NCBI GenBank assembly: GCA_030490835.1
Contig: CM059972.1
Span: 55,843,563-55,907,562 of the forward strand
DNA: 64,000 nt
From: Annona cherimola
Taxonomy: Eukaryota > Streptophyta > Magnoliopsida > Magnoliales > Annonaceae
Reading direction: 5' to 3'
Part shown: in pieces, positions 1 through 11,099 of the stretch
Position numbering within the stretch: the stretch's first letter is position 1
Layout: the number at the start of each line of letters is the position of its first letter
Notes under the pieces: generated by a model
The model's database searches: none
Seen by the model: only the letters and a program-made list of their open reading frames with translations
Told to the model about the DNA's origin: nothing
Translations under genes and position numbers: made by a program

Positions 1-1300
1 ATTGCATTTGTTTAGTAGTGGAGTTTTTGTGCATTGTTAATGAATAATTCAATATAATGGGGCAAGAGGTTTATTGTTGGCAGGAATGATAATTGTGAGG
101 AATTAGATGAGATACTTGTTATGTGGTATGAGAAGTACTTATACTAAATTGTTTTGTCTTTTGATTCATTTCTTATTTATTGTGTCTCCATTTTAGCTAG
201 ATTTCTATGGTTTGCTTGTGAATTCTATTGTTTAATTGTTTGTTCATTTTTTCAGTTCATCCAAAAACTTGGAATCCTATGTGGTCAATAGCAAGGTAAA
301 TTTCAGCAAAACCATATATAATGTATATTTTGTATTTTCATCCTATATATTCAAGTGGTAGAGATGTGCCTGTGCACGTAAAACTTATTCAAGCTTCTAA
401 AGTTGGTTGTGCTTCTTGCAACAGATCATGCGTTTGAGCTGCTTACTAGGAAACAAAAGGAATACATAGAAATGGTGAGTTCTCTTATGAATGTTTTCAT
501 GGAAAAAGTTACAATCCTACCCTCACATGTAGTTGCAGAAAAGGGTACAGAATTTGATCATGTTCGCCAGGTGGGACCCATTGTAGATGATTTTCACTAC
601 AAAGGTTTCACCTACCAGGCCCATCTTGCTTAATGTTCTTCTTGCATGTGATAGAAGAGTATTATATAAAGTGTAGTGGTAGTCAATTTCAAATAGATGT
701 ATATTTGAACACTATTTTGATGTATGTTTGCACCAGAGATGTCATTGAAGCTCTCGGAGAGAATTCCTTTGATTGGGCAAGTTGACAAGGCATCCATTGT
801 CTTGAAATGCTCTTTTTTTTATCATATTACATAATATGTTCTGTCTGACACAAAAATTTCTTATTTGCAATTAATGGATTTGGCAAATGTGAGAAATGGA
901 TACGTTTATCTCAGATTTTTCTTCATTTACAGGTTTCGTCTTTGTCGTTCAGGCTTTAATCCCTGTGGGACAAGAAAAAGAAGTTTGACTTATGGTCAGA
1001 AAAGACAACATAAATAAGCCTCGAGGTCATTGTACAGACTACTAGGATTTGAGAAAGGATGCTCATTCAGGAAGACAAACATTGACAGTTAGAAAATCGA
1101 AGATCACAAACATTACTATCAAAGAAGCAATTCAAGATCTTTTGGACATCTTTGTATGCTTTGAAATAAACAACGTTGTTGACATATAATGTCTTGAATA
1201 CAGATACGATTTTTTTCAGTTTGTAGCAGAATGTATACAACAATGTATTACGTTCCAATTCGATTTAATGAATTTAGTTATTAATAAATCTTCTACAAGT
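1..1300. other. Low-copy, intron-like region with possible decayed gene pieces
   Basis: Apart from the E2-like exon, this stretch has the base composition of plant introns and short coding blocks rather than of the repeats that follow. An open frame at 403-633 (76 codons) contains the charged segment LLTRKQKEYIEM, followed at once by a gtgagt donor-like site (475-480), so the frame may be one exon plus read-through. Further short open stretches lie near 740-830 and 930-1000. I recognise no product for any of them. If this was a gene, it is incomplete here or extends to the left of the window. Confidence 0.3.
256..295 (+). pseudogene. Possible exon of a UBC6/UBE2J-type ubiquitin-conjugating enzyme
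   Basis: A 40-bp stretch lies between a good 3' splice site (pyrimidine run then cag at 253-255) and a 5' splice site (aag then gtaaat at 295/296). It translates to HPKTWNPMWSIA. From memory this resembles the conserved HPE-WNPMWS segment just after the catalytic region of ER-anchored E2 enzymes of the UBC32/33/34 group, including an exon end soon after WS. No neighbouring E2 exons could be recognised, so this is a gene fragment, a pseudogene exon or chance. The motif and both splice sites are seen in the sequence; the family assignment is inference. Confidence 0.4.
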
Positions 1301-2185
1301 TTTGTTATGTAAATTTTGGAATAGGTACATTGTGTTTGAAAAATTAAAATATGTGTGCTTCGTGTGCTAAATTAGACGCTAGACACGTCAATCACATTTT
1401 AACATAATGGGACGGAACAGAAAATTGAGAATGTGCTCTCTCCATGCCCATCATTGTCTTTTTCTTTCCTAGATATATTCAAAATCGCGGCAATAATTTA
1501 ATAATGAGAAGTAGCAAATTGATAATTAAGAAAAAAATTAATCTTATGTCAAAATCAGTTGAGCATGCAAATAAAATAAAATTGCAAACCGATAATTAAA
1601 TTTGAATATGTAAATTTGAAAGGAGAAAATCCATATGGTCATGTAGTCATAACTAGAATCCATCCATTCACATATGTTTTTAAATTTTTTATTATTTTTG
1701 TAGACATCATTTGGAAGATGAGTATTTATAATTTTTTATTATTTTTGTATACATATGTTTTTAAATTTTTTATTACATTTATAATTAATTTCTTTATTTT
1801 TTATTTAACAAGCAATGGGACATCTCGGCGGTAGCACGTCATACTGTCCAGTCATGCATTTAATATATTTTGTTTAGATTTAATATCCATTCTCTAAATA
1901 AAAAATTTTTTGTTAAAAATTATGGTATACCAATTTAAGTTTTGGTATAGTTTTAATTACAGTTTTGGAACATATAATTTGTCTATAAATTTCTAAAATT
2001 TTGTTGAGCATTTTGTTATCATTTTTCTATTCAATTGATTTATTTTAAATTTAATTTAAATTAATATCTATATTTATTTTACTTTTGAAATAAAAATTAT
2101 AATTTATTTTAAAATTAAATTTAGGAGTTGATATTTTTAAAATTTTTATAATTGCATCCGGTTCAACTTATTCGGTCATGGTTCA
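1301..2185. other. AT-rich sequence, nothing recognised
   Basis: Very AT-rich sequence with runs of T and short imperfect repeats, such as a T-rich segment repeated near 1675-1700 and 1748-1775. No coding, RNA or element boundary could be supported. Confidence 0.6.
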
Positions 2186-3275
2186 CTCTCTCCAAAAATG
2201 ACTATTTTGTTTTCTAAAATATATATGTCCCGCGGGTCTCCAAAAATGAATATTTTGTTTTCTAAAATATATACATATCCCGTGGGGCGTCCAAAAAATG
2301 AATATTTTTTTTCTAAAATATATGTCCCGCGGGCGTCCAAAAATGAATATTTTATTTTCTAAATATATAAATATGTCCCGGGGTGTCCAAAAATGAATAT
2401 TTTATTTTCTAAAAATATATGTGTCCCGCGGGCCTCCAAAAATGAACGTTTTGTTTTTTTAAAATATATAAATGTCCCACGGGCCTTAAAAAATGAATAT
2501 TTTGATTTTATAAAAATATATACGTGTCCCACGGGCGTCCAAAAATGAATATTTTGTTTTCTAAAAATATATGTGTCCCGCGGGTCTCCAAAAATGAATG
2601 TTTTATTTTTTTAAAATATATAAATGTCCCACGGGCCTCACAAAATGAATATTTTATTTTAATAAAAATATATATGTGTCCCACGGGCCTCACAAAATGA
2701 ATATTTTATTTTAATAAAAATATATATGTGTCCCGCGGGCGTCCAAAAATGAATATTTTATTTTTAAAAATATATACGTGTCCCGCGGGCCTCGAAAAAT
2801 AAATGTTTTATTTTTCTAAAATATATACATGTCTCGCGGGCCTCGAAAAATGAATATTTTATTTTGTAAATATATATATGTGTCCCGCGGGCCTAGAAAA
2901 ATAAATGTTTTATTTTTCTAAAATATATACATGTCTCGCGGGCGTCCAAAAAATGAGTATTTTATTTTCTGAAATATATATGTGTCCCCCGGGCATCCAA
3001 AAATGAATATTTTGTTTTCTAATATATATATATATATACCGTGGGCCTCCAAAAATAAATTTTTTTGTTTTTCTAAAATATATACATTTCTGTGGGCGTC
3101 CAAAAAATGAATATTTTGTATTTCTAAAATACATATGTGTCTCGCGGGCTTCCAAAAATGAATATTTCATTTTCTAAAATATATATATGTGTCTCGCAGA
3201 CGTCAAAAAATGAATATTTTATTTTCCAAAATATATATGTGTCCCGCGGGCCTGCAAAAATGAATATCTTGTTTT
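2186..3275. repeat. Tandem satellite, about 22 copies of a 50-bp unit
   Basis: Units start about every 50 bp (near 2191, 2240, 2289, 2335, 2387, 2436 and so on to 3252). Each has two parts: an AT-rich half with the core CAAAAATGAATATTTTATTT and a run of TA, and a short GC-rich island usually reading GTCCCGCGGGC. The island contains the perfect 8-bp palindrome CCCGCGGG in many units and decayed forms (CCCACGGG, CTCGCGGG) in others. Copies differ by substitutions and small indels, so the array is not freshly amplified. The open frames across it are by-products of the repeat. Confidence 0.9.
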
Positions 3276-3299
3276 ATATAATATGAAGATTTTCTATAA

Positions 3300-3660
3300 T
3301 TCAATGTAAATATTTATTAAATTGATAATTTTAGATCGATTTGACTTCAAGTAAATAAATTTTTATTTTTATTTTAAATTTATTAATTATAGTGATTCAA
3401 AATCACAATTAGTATATTAATATGTTAAATTTGTAATATAAACTGTAATAAATTTAGAGGTGTTCTATAACATGAAATTTTCTATATATTTTTTGTTCAA
3501 TATTATTATAGTTTATTAAATTGTTCGTTTACATTGATTTAACTTGAAGTCAATAAATTTTTATTTTTAGTTTAAATTAATTAATTACAGTAACAATAAA
3601 TTAAAATTATTATATTAAGACTTTAAATTTATAGTATAAACTATAATAATATTATTTTAT
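3300..3660. repeat. Diverged direct duplication, about 200 bp
   Basis: The block starting near 3312 (tttattaaattgataatttt, then a gatttgacttcaagtaaat segment) recurs in altered form about 200 bp later, from near 3511 (tttattaaattgttcgttt, then gatttaacttgaagtcaat). Both are followed by the same T-rich tract and by a tail ending in a run of TATA. This is an old tandem duplication with no coding content. Confidence 0.6.
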
Positions 3661-3967
3661 AATTTTGAGAAATTGATCATTTAACTAAGCCCAAAAAGTA
3701 ACATATATTTACATATTAAATCTAGGTCACAGTTATATATAATTTATCAAAATTTGAGTTCTACGACGTCATATATATAATATTTTTTACTATTTTATTT
3801 CTTTATATAAATTTTTATTTCATTTAATCAAGTGGAGTTAATATTTTTAATTATAAATTTATATATTTATTTAGTTCCAAAATTATTTAGTCCTCGAATA
3901 AATATTGAAGTATATACATTTTGCAAAATACATAGATTAGGTAAAATATTCATAAATTATAAAAAAA

Positions 3968-5057
3968 TTAGATTCAGTTAGACGCGGTTAGACGCGGTTA
4001 GACAGGGTTAGACACGGTTAGACACGGTTAGACACGGTTAGACACGGTTAGATTATGGTGATTTTAATAAATCATATTATTTGGGTTCCAAATTTGGTTT
4101 TTAAGATATATATGATCTTATAAGGGCTCTAGGATCATATTACAGGTGTTAAATTATGATCAAATTATTAATTTCAAAAATTAGACACGGTTAGACACGG
4201 TTAGCCGCGATTAAACAGGGTTAGATATGGTTAGACACAGTTAGACACTGTTAGACGCGGTTAGACACGGTTAGACACAGTTAGATTATGGTAATTTTAA
4301 TAAATCATATTATTTGGGTTCCAAATTTTGTTTTTAAGATATATATGGCCTTATAAGGGCCCTAGAATCATATTACAGGTGTTAAATTAGGATTAAATTA
4401 TTAATTTCAAAAATTAGACGCGGTTAGACGCGGTTAGACGCGGTTAGACAGGGTTAGACGCTGTTAGACACGGTTAGACACGGTTAGACACGGTTAGATT
4501 ATGGTGATTTTAATAAATCATATTATTTGGGTTCCAAATTTGGTTTTTAAGATATAAATGACCTTATAAAGGCCCTAGGATCATATTACAGGTGTTAAAC
4601 TAGGATTAAATTATTAATTTCAAAAATTAGATACAGTTAGACATGGTTAGACACGGTTAGACGCGGTTAGACACGGTTAGACTCAGTTAGACACGGTTAG
4701 CTTATGGTGATTTTAATAAATAATATTATTTGGGTTCCAAATTTGGTTTTTAAGATATATATGGCCTTATAAGGGCCCTAAGATCATATTACAGGTGTTA
4801 AATTAGGATTAAATTATTAATTTTAAAAATTAGATACGGTTAGACACGGTTAGACGCAGTTAGACAGGGTTAGACGCAGTTAGACACGGTTAGATTATGG
4901 TGATTTTAATAAATCATATTATTTGGGTTCCAAATTTGGTTTTTAAAATATAAATGGCCTTATAAAGGCCCTAGGATCATATTACAGGTGTTAAATTATG
5001 ATTAAATTATTAATTTCAAAAATTAGACACGGTTAGACTCGATTAGACACGGTTAGA
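3968..5057. repeat. Compound satellite: TTAGACACGG decamer blocks alternating with a 135-bp spacer
   Basis: Six blocks of a 10-bp repeat, consensus TTAGACACGG with variants such as TTAGACGCGG and TTAGACAGGG, contain about 8, 10, 8, 7, 6 and 3 units. They are separated by five copies of a spacer that begins ttatggtgattttaataaat, contains a palindromic ggccttataagggcc-like core and ends with ttaatttcaaaaa. Spacers start near 4051, 4285, 4498, 4690 and 4896. The higher-order period therefore changes in steps of roughly 10 bp as decamers are gained or lost. Confidence 0.92.
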
Positions 5058-6319
5058 TTCTATTATATTCAGAAAATAAAAAAATATTAATAAATTTTCA
5101 AAAATTCAAGAAAAATATAAGAAATTGTTATTCTTGAGAGTACCTTAATTACATTAACTTTAAATAATATAACATAACTTCTAATAAAAATTATATTTTT
5201 CAACTTCACCAATTATGATGAAATCTTATTAAAAAATTATTTTTTGTACACTAATATTTTTAAAAATTGTCAAATAATGAAAAATTATGTTTACATATGT
5301 TTTACTAATTGATCTATTAAATGAATGGAATAGATTGAGATTTTGTATGTATATAATACAAAATTTATCAAAAAACCAAACATACTCACATTTTTAATCA
5401 AACATAATCACGATGGAAAATTACCACATTGGCCTGCTTCCTTTTTTTTTCTCATGAGAAGTGCTTCCCATGGGTTGGCCCTCAAGCAATATAAGGGGGA
5501 GGAGTAGCAATTTCCTGTAAGGGAATATCCCTTCCGTGGTTCTCATGAAGATGAGATGGCGGCGAAGGCAGATTCTAGTAATGAGGCAAGCTAGCAGAAA
5601 GTGATGCCAGTAGCCACGATGGATAGAACATTGGGTATGAAAGCATCAACTACCGACGATGGTTAGATGGTTCTGGAGAACTACAGATAAAGAAGGTGGT
5701 AGATTAATGGCTTGCAATGTTAAAAAAATAATATAAAAATCAGACACGCAGAGGGGGGACCAAATCCAGCCATTAGCGGAAACCAAAAACAGAAGTGCCA
5801 AGCCTTCCGTTAATTTGCTAGGCACCACGAAAGCTAAGAATCAGTAGAGATTGGAAACCATTGGCTGGACTATGAAAAAAACACCACCATCATTTCATGT
5901 GACTACAATGGCAGTTTAAAAAAGAGGTGGTGGACAAAACATGCAAAGATGTGGATGACCACACTCAAGAAAAAGAGAAAAATAGAAAGGACGCCCAAGA
6001 CTGCAGTGACAAACTCCGGCAAGTGGACGAGCTTGGCCAGCGGACATGGAGCCCAAGAAATTAATAAGCGAAAAAATGAAATTAAATAAAAAAAATAGAG
6101 GACTGGACAGTTGATGAAAGATGGCCGCATGCATGCATTGCATACTTTAAGAAAATGCAGGGAAGTTAGATGACTAAAAGAAGAAGAAGAAGTTGTTGAA
6201 GACAAAATTCATGGCTATAAAAATGATAAAAAGAGAGAGAAAGAGAAACTATATCCGCCCAAGACTAAGAATGAACTCCTCTAAAACAAAAAGAAATCCC
6301 GGAAAAGGACTTTTAGTGC
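5058..6319. other. Unassigned sequence
   Basis: The first 350 bp are AT-rich. After about 5430 the composition becomes more balanced and purine-rich, as in old non-coding element or promoter sequence. Open frames here are short, run in several directions and show no motif I recognise. No element ends were found. Confidence 0.5.
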
Positions 6320-6327
6320 ATGACGGA

Positions 6328-6935
6328 TAGGAGTGTTAATGGTCATGGTCAACCCGTCAACCCGCTTTTATAAATGGGTCTCGGTTAGGATTTTTGAATA
6401 AAGGGATTATGATCCGTCAAACCGTTTAACCATTTAATTAAATAAATGGATTAGGGTTGAAATTTTATAACTCGGCAACCCGTTTAGCAACCCATTTAAC
6501 CCATATAACCTGTTCAACCTGTTTAATTCATTCAACTCATTTAACTCGCTTAATTCATTAAAGTTTTTTACATATACATATAAACCCCTTGGTCATTTTC
6601 CCTTTATAAGTCTTCTTCCAATTACCTAATTTTCATTTTTCCACCGCTGTCCTAATTCCATTTTTTCCTTACTGCTTTATTTCCATTTTTCCTATGCCGA
6701 AAATACCCTCTCGTCTCTTCCAGCAAGATAATTATCTACTGGAGTCTAGGATTTCAGATTATTTGCTATACAACTCATTAACAACCCACCAACCTGTTGA
6801 TTAAATGGGTTGTAAATGGGTTAGGGTTGAAATTTTTTAAATGAGTTAATAAACGGATTGGGGTTGAGATATTTTAAATGGGTTAGGATTAAGATTAGAC
6901 TCCAACCCGTCCAATCCGATCCGTTAACACACCTA
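6328..6935. mobile_element. Non-autonomous hAT-type DNA element, 608 bp
   Basis: The element begins TAGGAGTGTTAATGG and ends CCGTTAACACACCTA, giving imperfect terminal inverted repeats of about 15 bp. It is flanked by a perfect 8-bp direct repeat, atgacgga, at 6320-6327 and 6936-6943. Eight-bp target duplications and TAGG-GTG termini are hallmarks of the hAT superfamily. The interior has no coding capacity. It is built largely of degenerate copies of AACCCGTTTAACCC and its complement TGGGTTAGGGTTGA, near 6350-6550 and 6800-6920, so the whole element could fold on itself. It needs a transposase supplied in trans. Confidence 0.85.
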
Positions 6936-6943
6936 ATGACGGA

Positions 6944-7680
6944 AGTGTGGCGATTTTTTTAAAAACAAACAAACAAACAAACAAAATAAAAGAACCAAAA
7001 ATAATTTGTTAGGAAAAAGCTGTGAAAAATCAAAACAAAATCCAAACCTAAGGTGGCCTGCGAAACTAAAATTAACCCAAAGAGAACCACTGCTTGCATG
7101 TGAAAAAATGGATGAAAATGAAACAAAGAGAAAAATCAAAAAGGAGAAAAAATGGGAAGTATAAATCCTGCCGATATAAAAAATTATGCGAAACAAATTT
7201 GCAACATTTGGCCGTACAAATTGTTATTGCTGAGATTCAAGAGGTTGCTCAATCTCCTAAGCTCTTTGGGCGCATTGTCGGTGAACAAGTTTTCATCTTG
7301 AGACACACGATCTCTAGCTTTGGGAGAATTTTGAAACTCAACGAAATTTGACCGGAGAAGGTATTACTACCAAGCAATAGTGGCCGTAAGAACCAAAGCT
7401 CGGAGAAATATGTCAGAGGCGAATCTCGGTCGCCATGAATAGACCATTTTTGCATGCCATGACTGAGGACGACTAGATTAAAAAAAAATATATTTTGCTT
7501 TTGAGGAAAAATGTTAGTATTACAATGGTGTAGCAGATGATGAGACTCACCATGGGCTAGCCTTGGAAATTGATTCCACAATCAAAAGTAAAATCCGTGC
7601 AACAGAAGGCGGATCAGTGACATGGCTGGCATGCTTCTCGTTCAAATTCACACATAGTCAGCAACACGTGAAAAATCCTC
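6944..7680. other. Unassigned sequence with an AAAC microsatellite
   Basis: A short (AAAC)n run lies at about 6963-6984. The rest shows only short frames on both strands with no recognisable domain. It separates the hAT-type element from the truncated left end of the chromovirus, whose 5' LTR is not found here. Confidence 0.5.
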
Positions 7681-7684
7681 AGAG

Positions 7685-7860
7685 TTACCATTCCGCGGTA
7701 ACACTTTCTTGTTGCCCAAGCATATCTACGGAACTTCAGTTCCGCGTCAACTAGTCTTGGCGCCCAAGGCCAGAATTGAGCAAGCACGTAACCACAGAAC
7801 CGCTTCTCTCGCAGAACTCTAATTCCGCAACAAGAGTTTCTTGGTGTACAAGCAAAGAGA
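7685..7860. repeat. Three degenerate copies of an ATTCCGC-headed segment
   Basis: Related segments start near 7692, 7740 and 7825. Each opens with TTCCGC, continues through a ctttcttg or gtcttggcg core and ends in CCCAAGCA, CCCAAGG or TACAAGCA. They lie just before the first recognisable gag sequence of the chromovirus. They may belong to its leader, but this could not be shown. Confidence 0.45.
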
Positions 7861-7869
7861 CTTGGTAGA

Positions 7870-8525
7870 TTTTTATAGAATAATTTAAAAGAATATCTCC
7901 CAACAAGTTTCAAAGTCGAAAAATTATCGAATTTGAACGACTTTATCAAGGTAGAATGACAGTTACTAAATATGCAACCAAGTTTATTGCTTTATTAAGA
8001 TATGTACCTTGGATTACAAATGCGTATGAGAATAAAACTCAGAGATTTCATGAAGTACTAAGGCTACATTTACGAGAAATCCTTGCACCTTTTTTAATCA
8101 AGGTTATGCTTTAAGTTTAGGAATGACAAGAGCATTAGAGATAGAGGTACTAAGGACACAAGAATTACGACAAGGGCAGAGACAATTTGTTCCTAGCATC
8201 AAGGAAAATGATGCAAGGAAAGAGAAAAATAAGAAAATAAATGTAGAAAAAGAAAAATTAATTTCAAAAAGAAAAGTCCTCTTGTTTGTAAGAACTGTCA
8301 AAAATGCCACAGTGGTGAATGTTTAAATGGTTCAAACAAGTGCTTTAAATGTGGTCAAGCTGGCTGTGTGGCAAAAGATTATGGGATTGTTGAAGCAAGA
8401 GCGATAAGTGCTTCATTTGTGACCAAGTGGGACATATTGCCCTAAATTGTCCAAATAGAACACAAGGAGCACGAGGACAGAGAAGATCGGCCCAAAAGAA
8501 AATAACTGCAACTGCCAATCGATAG
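7870..8525 (+). pseudogene. Chromovirus gag remnant with zinc knuckles
   Basis: Translating across frames gives a gypsy Gag core (IIEFERLYQGRMTVTKYATK, then ALLRYVPWI), matching the usual F-L-QG-MTV-Y--KF---RY pattern. Downstream, two CCHC zinc knuckles were present. The first, from 8341, reads CFKCGQAGCVAKDY and has lost both the His and the last Cys. The second, from about 8409, is intact as CFICDQVGHIALNC but sits in another frame, so at least one indel separates them. The protein would have packaged element RNA. The N-terminal part of gag is missing or unrecognisable. Confidence 0.8.
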
Positions 8526-8589
8526 GGTACTTCTATAAATCCTGTGCAAGTGCATGCATTGACTAGCACCAAGTCACAAGAACAAGAAA

Positions 8590-8880
8590 AAGTGGTAACG
8601 GATATGATTTACATTTTAGGAAATCCTGCAGTATCATTATTTGATTCTGTGCTATGCAATCACTTATAGTATGCCGATACATAACCATTTATCCATTGCC
8701 AGTAGAAGGAACAAATAGTACTATTCATGTAGAATCCTTTGTATATAGTTTGGCAAGTATTAATCAAATATGCAAATCATGTCCTATTAGGATAAGTTCA
8801 ATAATTTTAAAAGCAGATCTAATTCTATTGCTCATGACTAAGTTTGATATAATATTGGGTAAAGATTGGTTGAGCTAACG
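8590..8880 (+). pseudogene. Chromovirus aspartic protease remnant
   Basis: The frame MIYILGNPAVSLFDSV is the N-terminal strand and active site of a retropepsin. The catalytic D-S/T-G triad reads D-S-V at 8643-8651, so the glycine is lost. After a frame change the second conserved part is seen, ending FDIILGKDWLS near 8845-8878, which matches the usual DVILGMDWL motif. The enzyme would have matured the Gag-Pol polyprotein. Confidence 0.75.
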
Positions 8881-9059
8881 GGGAGCCACTATAAATATAA
8901 GAAAGTACAATTTGAAGTAGCTCCACATAAGGAAATATCCATTAGAAAGTTGAAACAACCCGAAGATTCTACAGTATTGATATCGGCTATGAAAGCGGCA
9001 AAGATGGTCTGCCAATAATGTCAAGCTTATCTCATTTCATTTAATATTTTAGAAGGGAA

Positions 9060-9990
9060 AGAAATAAAAATTGAACAAATCCCAGTGATAAATGAATTTT
9101 CTGATGTTTTTCCAAAAGAATTGCCTAGCCTACCCCTAGAAAAAAAGTGGATATGGTGATTGATATTATACTAGACACAGCTCCAATATCTAAGACCCCG
9201 TACTACATGGCTCCAATAGAAATGACTGAATTGAAAACCCAGATTCAAGAATTACTGGATAAAAGTGTGTCGCAATGGGGAGCACCAGTGTTGTCTATAA
9301 GAAAGAAAGATGGAAGTTTAAGACTACACATTGATTACAAGAAACTGAATAGAGTCACTGTGAAAAATAAATATCATCTTCCTTGAATTGATGACCTATT
9401 TGATCAATTAAACGGAGTATAAACTTTTTCGAAAATAGATCTACCATTAGGTTATCATCAATTGAGAATTAGCCCTGGTGTCATTCATAAAGTGGCATTT
9501 CGAACCAGGTATGGACACTATGAATTTTTTGTTATGTCATTTGGACACACAAATGCTCCTGTTGTATTCATGGATATAATGAATAGAATATTTCAAGAAT
9601 ACTTAGACAATTTTTTATGATATTTATTAATGATATTTTAATTTACTCAAAATCAGAAGAAGAGCAGCAAGTGCATCTTAAAATGGTGTTAGACAAGCCG
9701 AGGAAAGATATTATATGACAAACTAAAGAAATGTGAGTTTTAGTTAAAACAAGTCGCATTTTTAGAGCATATTATATCAGCAAAAGGAATTCAGGTTTAC
9801 CCTCAGAAAATTAAGGCAGTGTTTAAATGGCCAAGATGAACAAGTAGTACTAAAATTAGAAGTTTCTTAGGGTTAGCTGGTTATTACAGAAGTTTTGTAG
9901 AAGAATTTTCACAGTTATCTAAATCGCTTACCCGATTAACACGAAAAGGAGTTTGATATATTTGGTTAGATGAGTGCAAAAATAGTTTTC
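9060..9990 (+). pseudogene. Chromovirus reverse transcriptase remnant
   Basis: The linker and RT fingers are clear at 9147-9386: [20 protein letters not shown], then [20 protein letters not shown] and [14 protein letters not shown] continues with an in-frame TGA right after YHLP, then IDDLFDQLNG, the palm segment and the catalytic box near 9623-9634. That box reads F-I-N-D instead of F-I-D-D; an aspartate that binds metal is replaced by asparagine, a G-to-A change. Further on come the connection motifs KKCEF and FLGLAGYYRSFVEEFS. Several stops and frameshifts are present. Confidence 0.88.
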
Positions 9991-10308
9991 GAGAATTAAA
10001 GCGATGATTGATTGAAGCACTAAGTTTAACCATGCCAGAGGGAAATGAAGGGTTTGTGATATATAGCGATTCATCAAAGAAAGAATTGGGATGTGTACTT
10101 ATGCAAAGAGGAAAAGTTATAGCTTATGCATCCCAACAACTCAAGCCTAAAAGGGTAAACAATCCAACTCATGATTGGAACTTACAGCAGTGGTATTTGC
10201 ATTGAAAACATGGAGACATTACTTATATGGTGCTAAGTGTGAAATTTATACTGATCACAAAAGTATCAAATATATTTTCACTCAAAAGGAGATTAACATG
10301 AGACAAAG
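9990..10308 (+). pseudogene. Chromovirus RNase H, N-terminal part
   Basis: Open frame 10008-10205 gives FVIYSDSSKKELGCVLMQRG, then KVIAYASQQLK, a typical gypsy RNase H with the first catalytic Asp in YSDSS. A stop or frameshift follows near 10205. The homology carries on in another frame ([22 protein letters not shown]) up to NMRQ at 10304, where Sirevirus 1 is inserted. The remaining part resumes at 29606. Confidence 0.85.
10304..10308. other. Target site duplication (caaag) of Sirevirus 1, left copy
   Basis: The 5-bp caaag directly precedes the TGTTGG terminus. The matching copy at 29601-29605 directly follows the CCAACA terminus. Both sit in the RNase H coding remnant of the chromovirus, which continues in register once one copy is removed. 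Confidence 0.93.
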
Positions 10309-11006
10309 TGTTGGTCCCGAGTTGATGGCCTAACCCAAGAGGGGAGGGGTGAATTGGGTTCTTTAAAATTTCTTCTGTAAACTTAAAAATCTTAACCCCT
10401 TGAAAAAGTTAATCCCCTTTTTAAGCGAATGGAGAGCAAATAAGATAAAGCAGTAAAAATAAGTAGAACACAAGATTTATAGTGGTTCGGGCAAACCTTC
10501 CCTACTCCACTCTTCCAAGCTCACACTCCGTTGTGACTTGGGTTCCACTATGTATTCCAAGAATACACTTAGAGTCACCGCTCTCTTCTAGATTCAAAGC
10601 TCTAGGGGGCATACACAACTAGAGCCACTTGCTCTCTTCTAGATTCAAAGCTCTAGGGGGCATATATATTCACTTGCACAAGTAGGTGATGAGTCTCACT
10701 CCAATCACACCCTACTTTGCATACACTTGATCTTAGCTACTCAAGCTAAATCAAGATTTATACAACCAAATAAAGAAATGAATAAAAACTACACTTTACA
10801 GATTTGTGTAGGCAGTTTTGAGCTCGAGGAAGAAATCAGAAATAGCTTGAATGATGATTGTTGAAGCAACTTGCAGTTTGAAGCTCTTTCTTCCTTTGAA
10901 ACACTCAAATATGGAGAAAAGATATTTGAAAATCTTTCTTGCACTTCTTTTCTTTCTTTGATCTTTAGAGTAGTGTCTCTTGTGCTTCTCGCGTTCATTT
11001 GAATGT

Positions 11007-11015
11007 CCTTTTATA
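11007..11015 (-). promoter_or_regulatory. TATA box in Sirevirus 1 3' LTR
   Basis: The minus strand reads TATAAAAGG in a GC-richer surrounding. The copy in the 5' LTR, which would drive the element, is at 20170-20178. Transcription would start about 30 bp downstream on the minus strand, placing the palindrome array upstream in U3. Confidence 0.7.
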
Positions 11016-11099
11016 GATAGAGGAAAATATGAACGTTGTAGAAGTAGTTGGCGTGCAATAAATGAACTCCAACGGTCAAAAATTTGACCGTTATACTCC

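Noticed and set aside
2186..3275. Possible CRISPR-like array
   Set aside because: The 50-bp units are contiguous tandem copies without unique spacers, in plant DNA; this is a satellite.
3968..5057. Interstitial telomere
   Set aside because: The repeat is a decamer with ACAC after GGTTAG and is interrupted by a regular spacer. It does not match the plant TTTAGGG repeat.
5646..8572. Various 60-111-codon frames on both strands
   Set aside because: Apart from the chromovirus gag remnant they show no motif, overlap each other on both strands and lack context for a gene.
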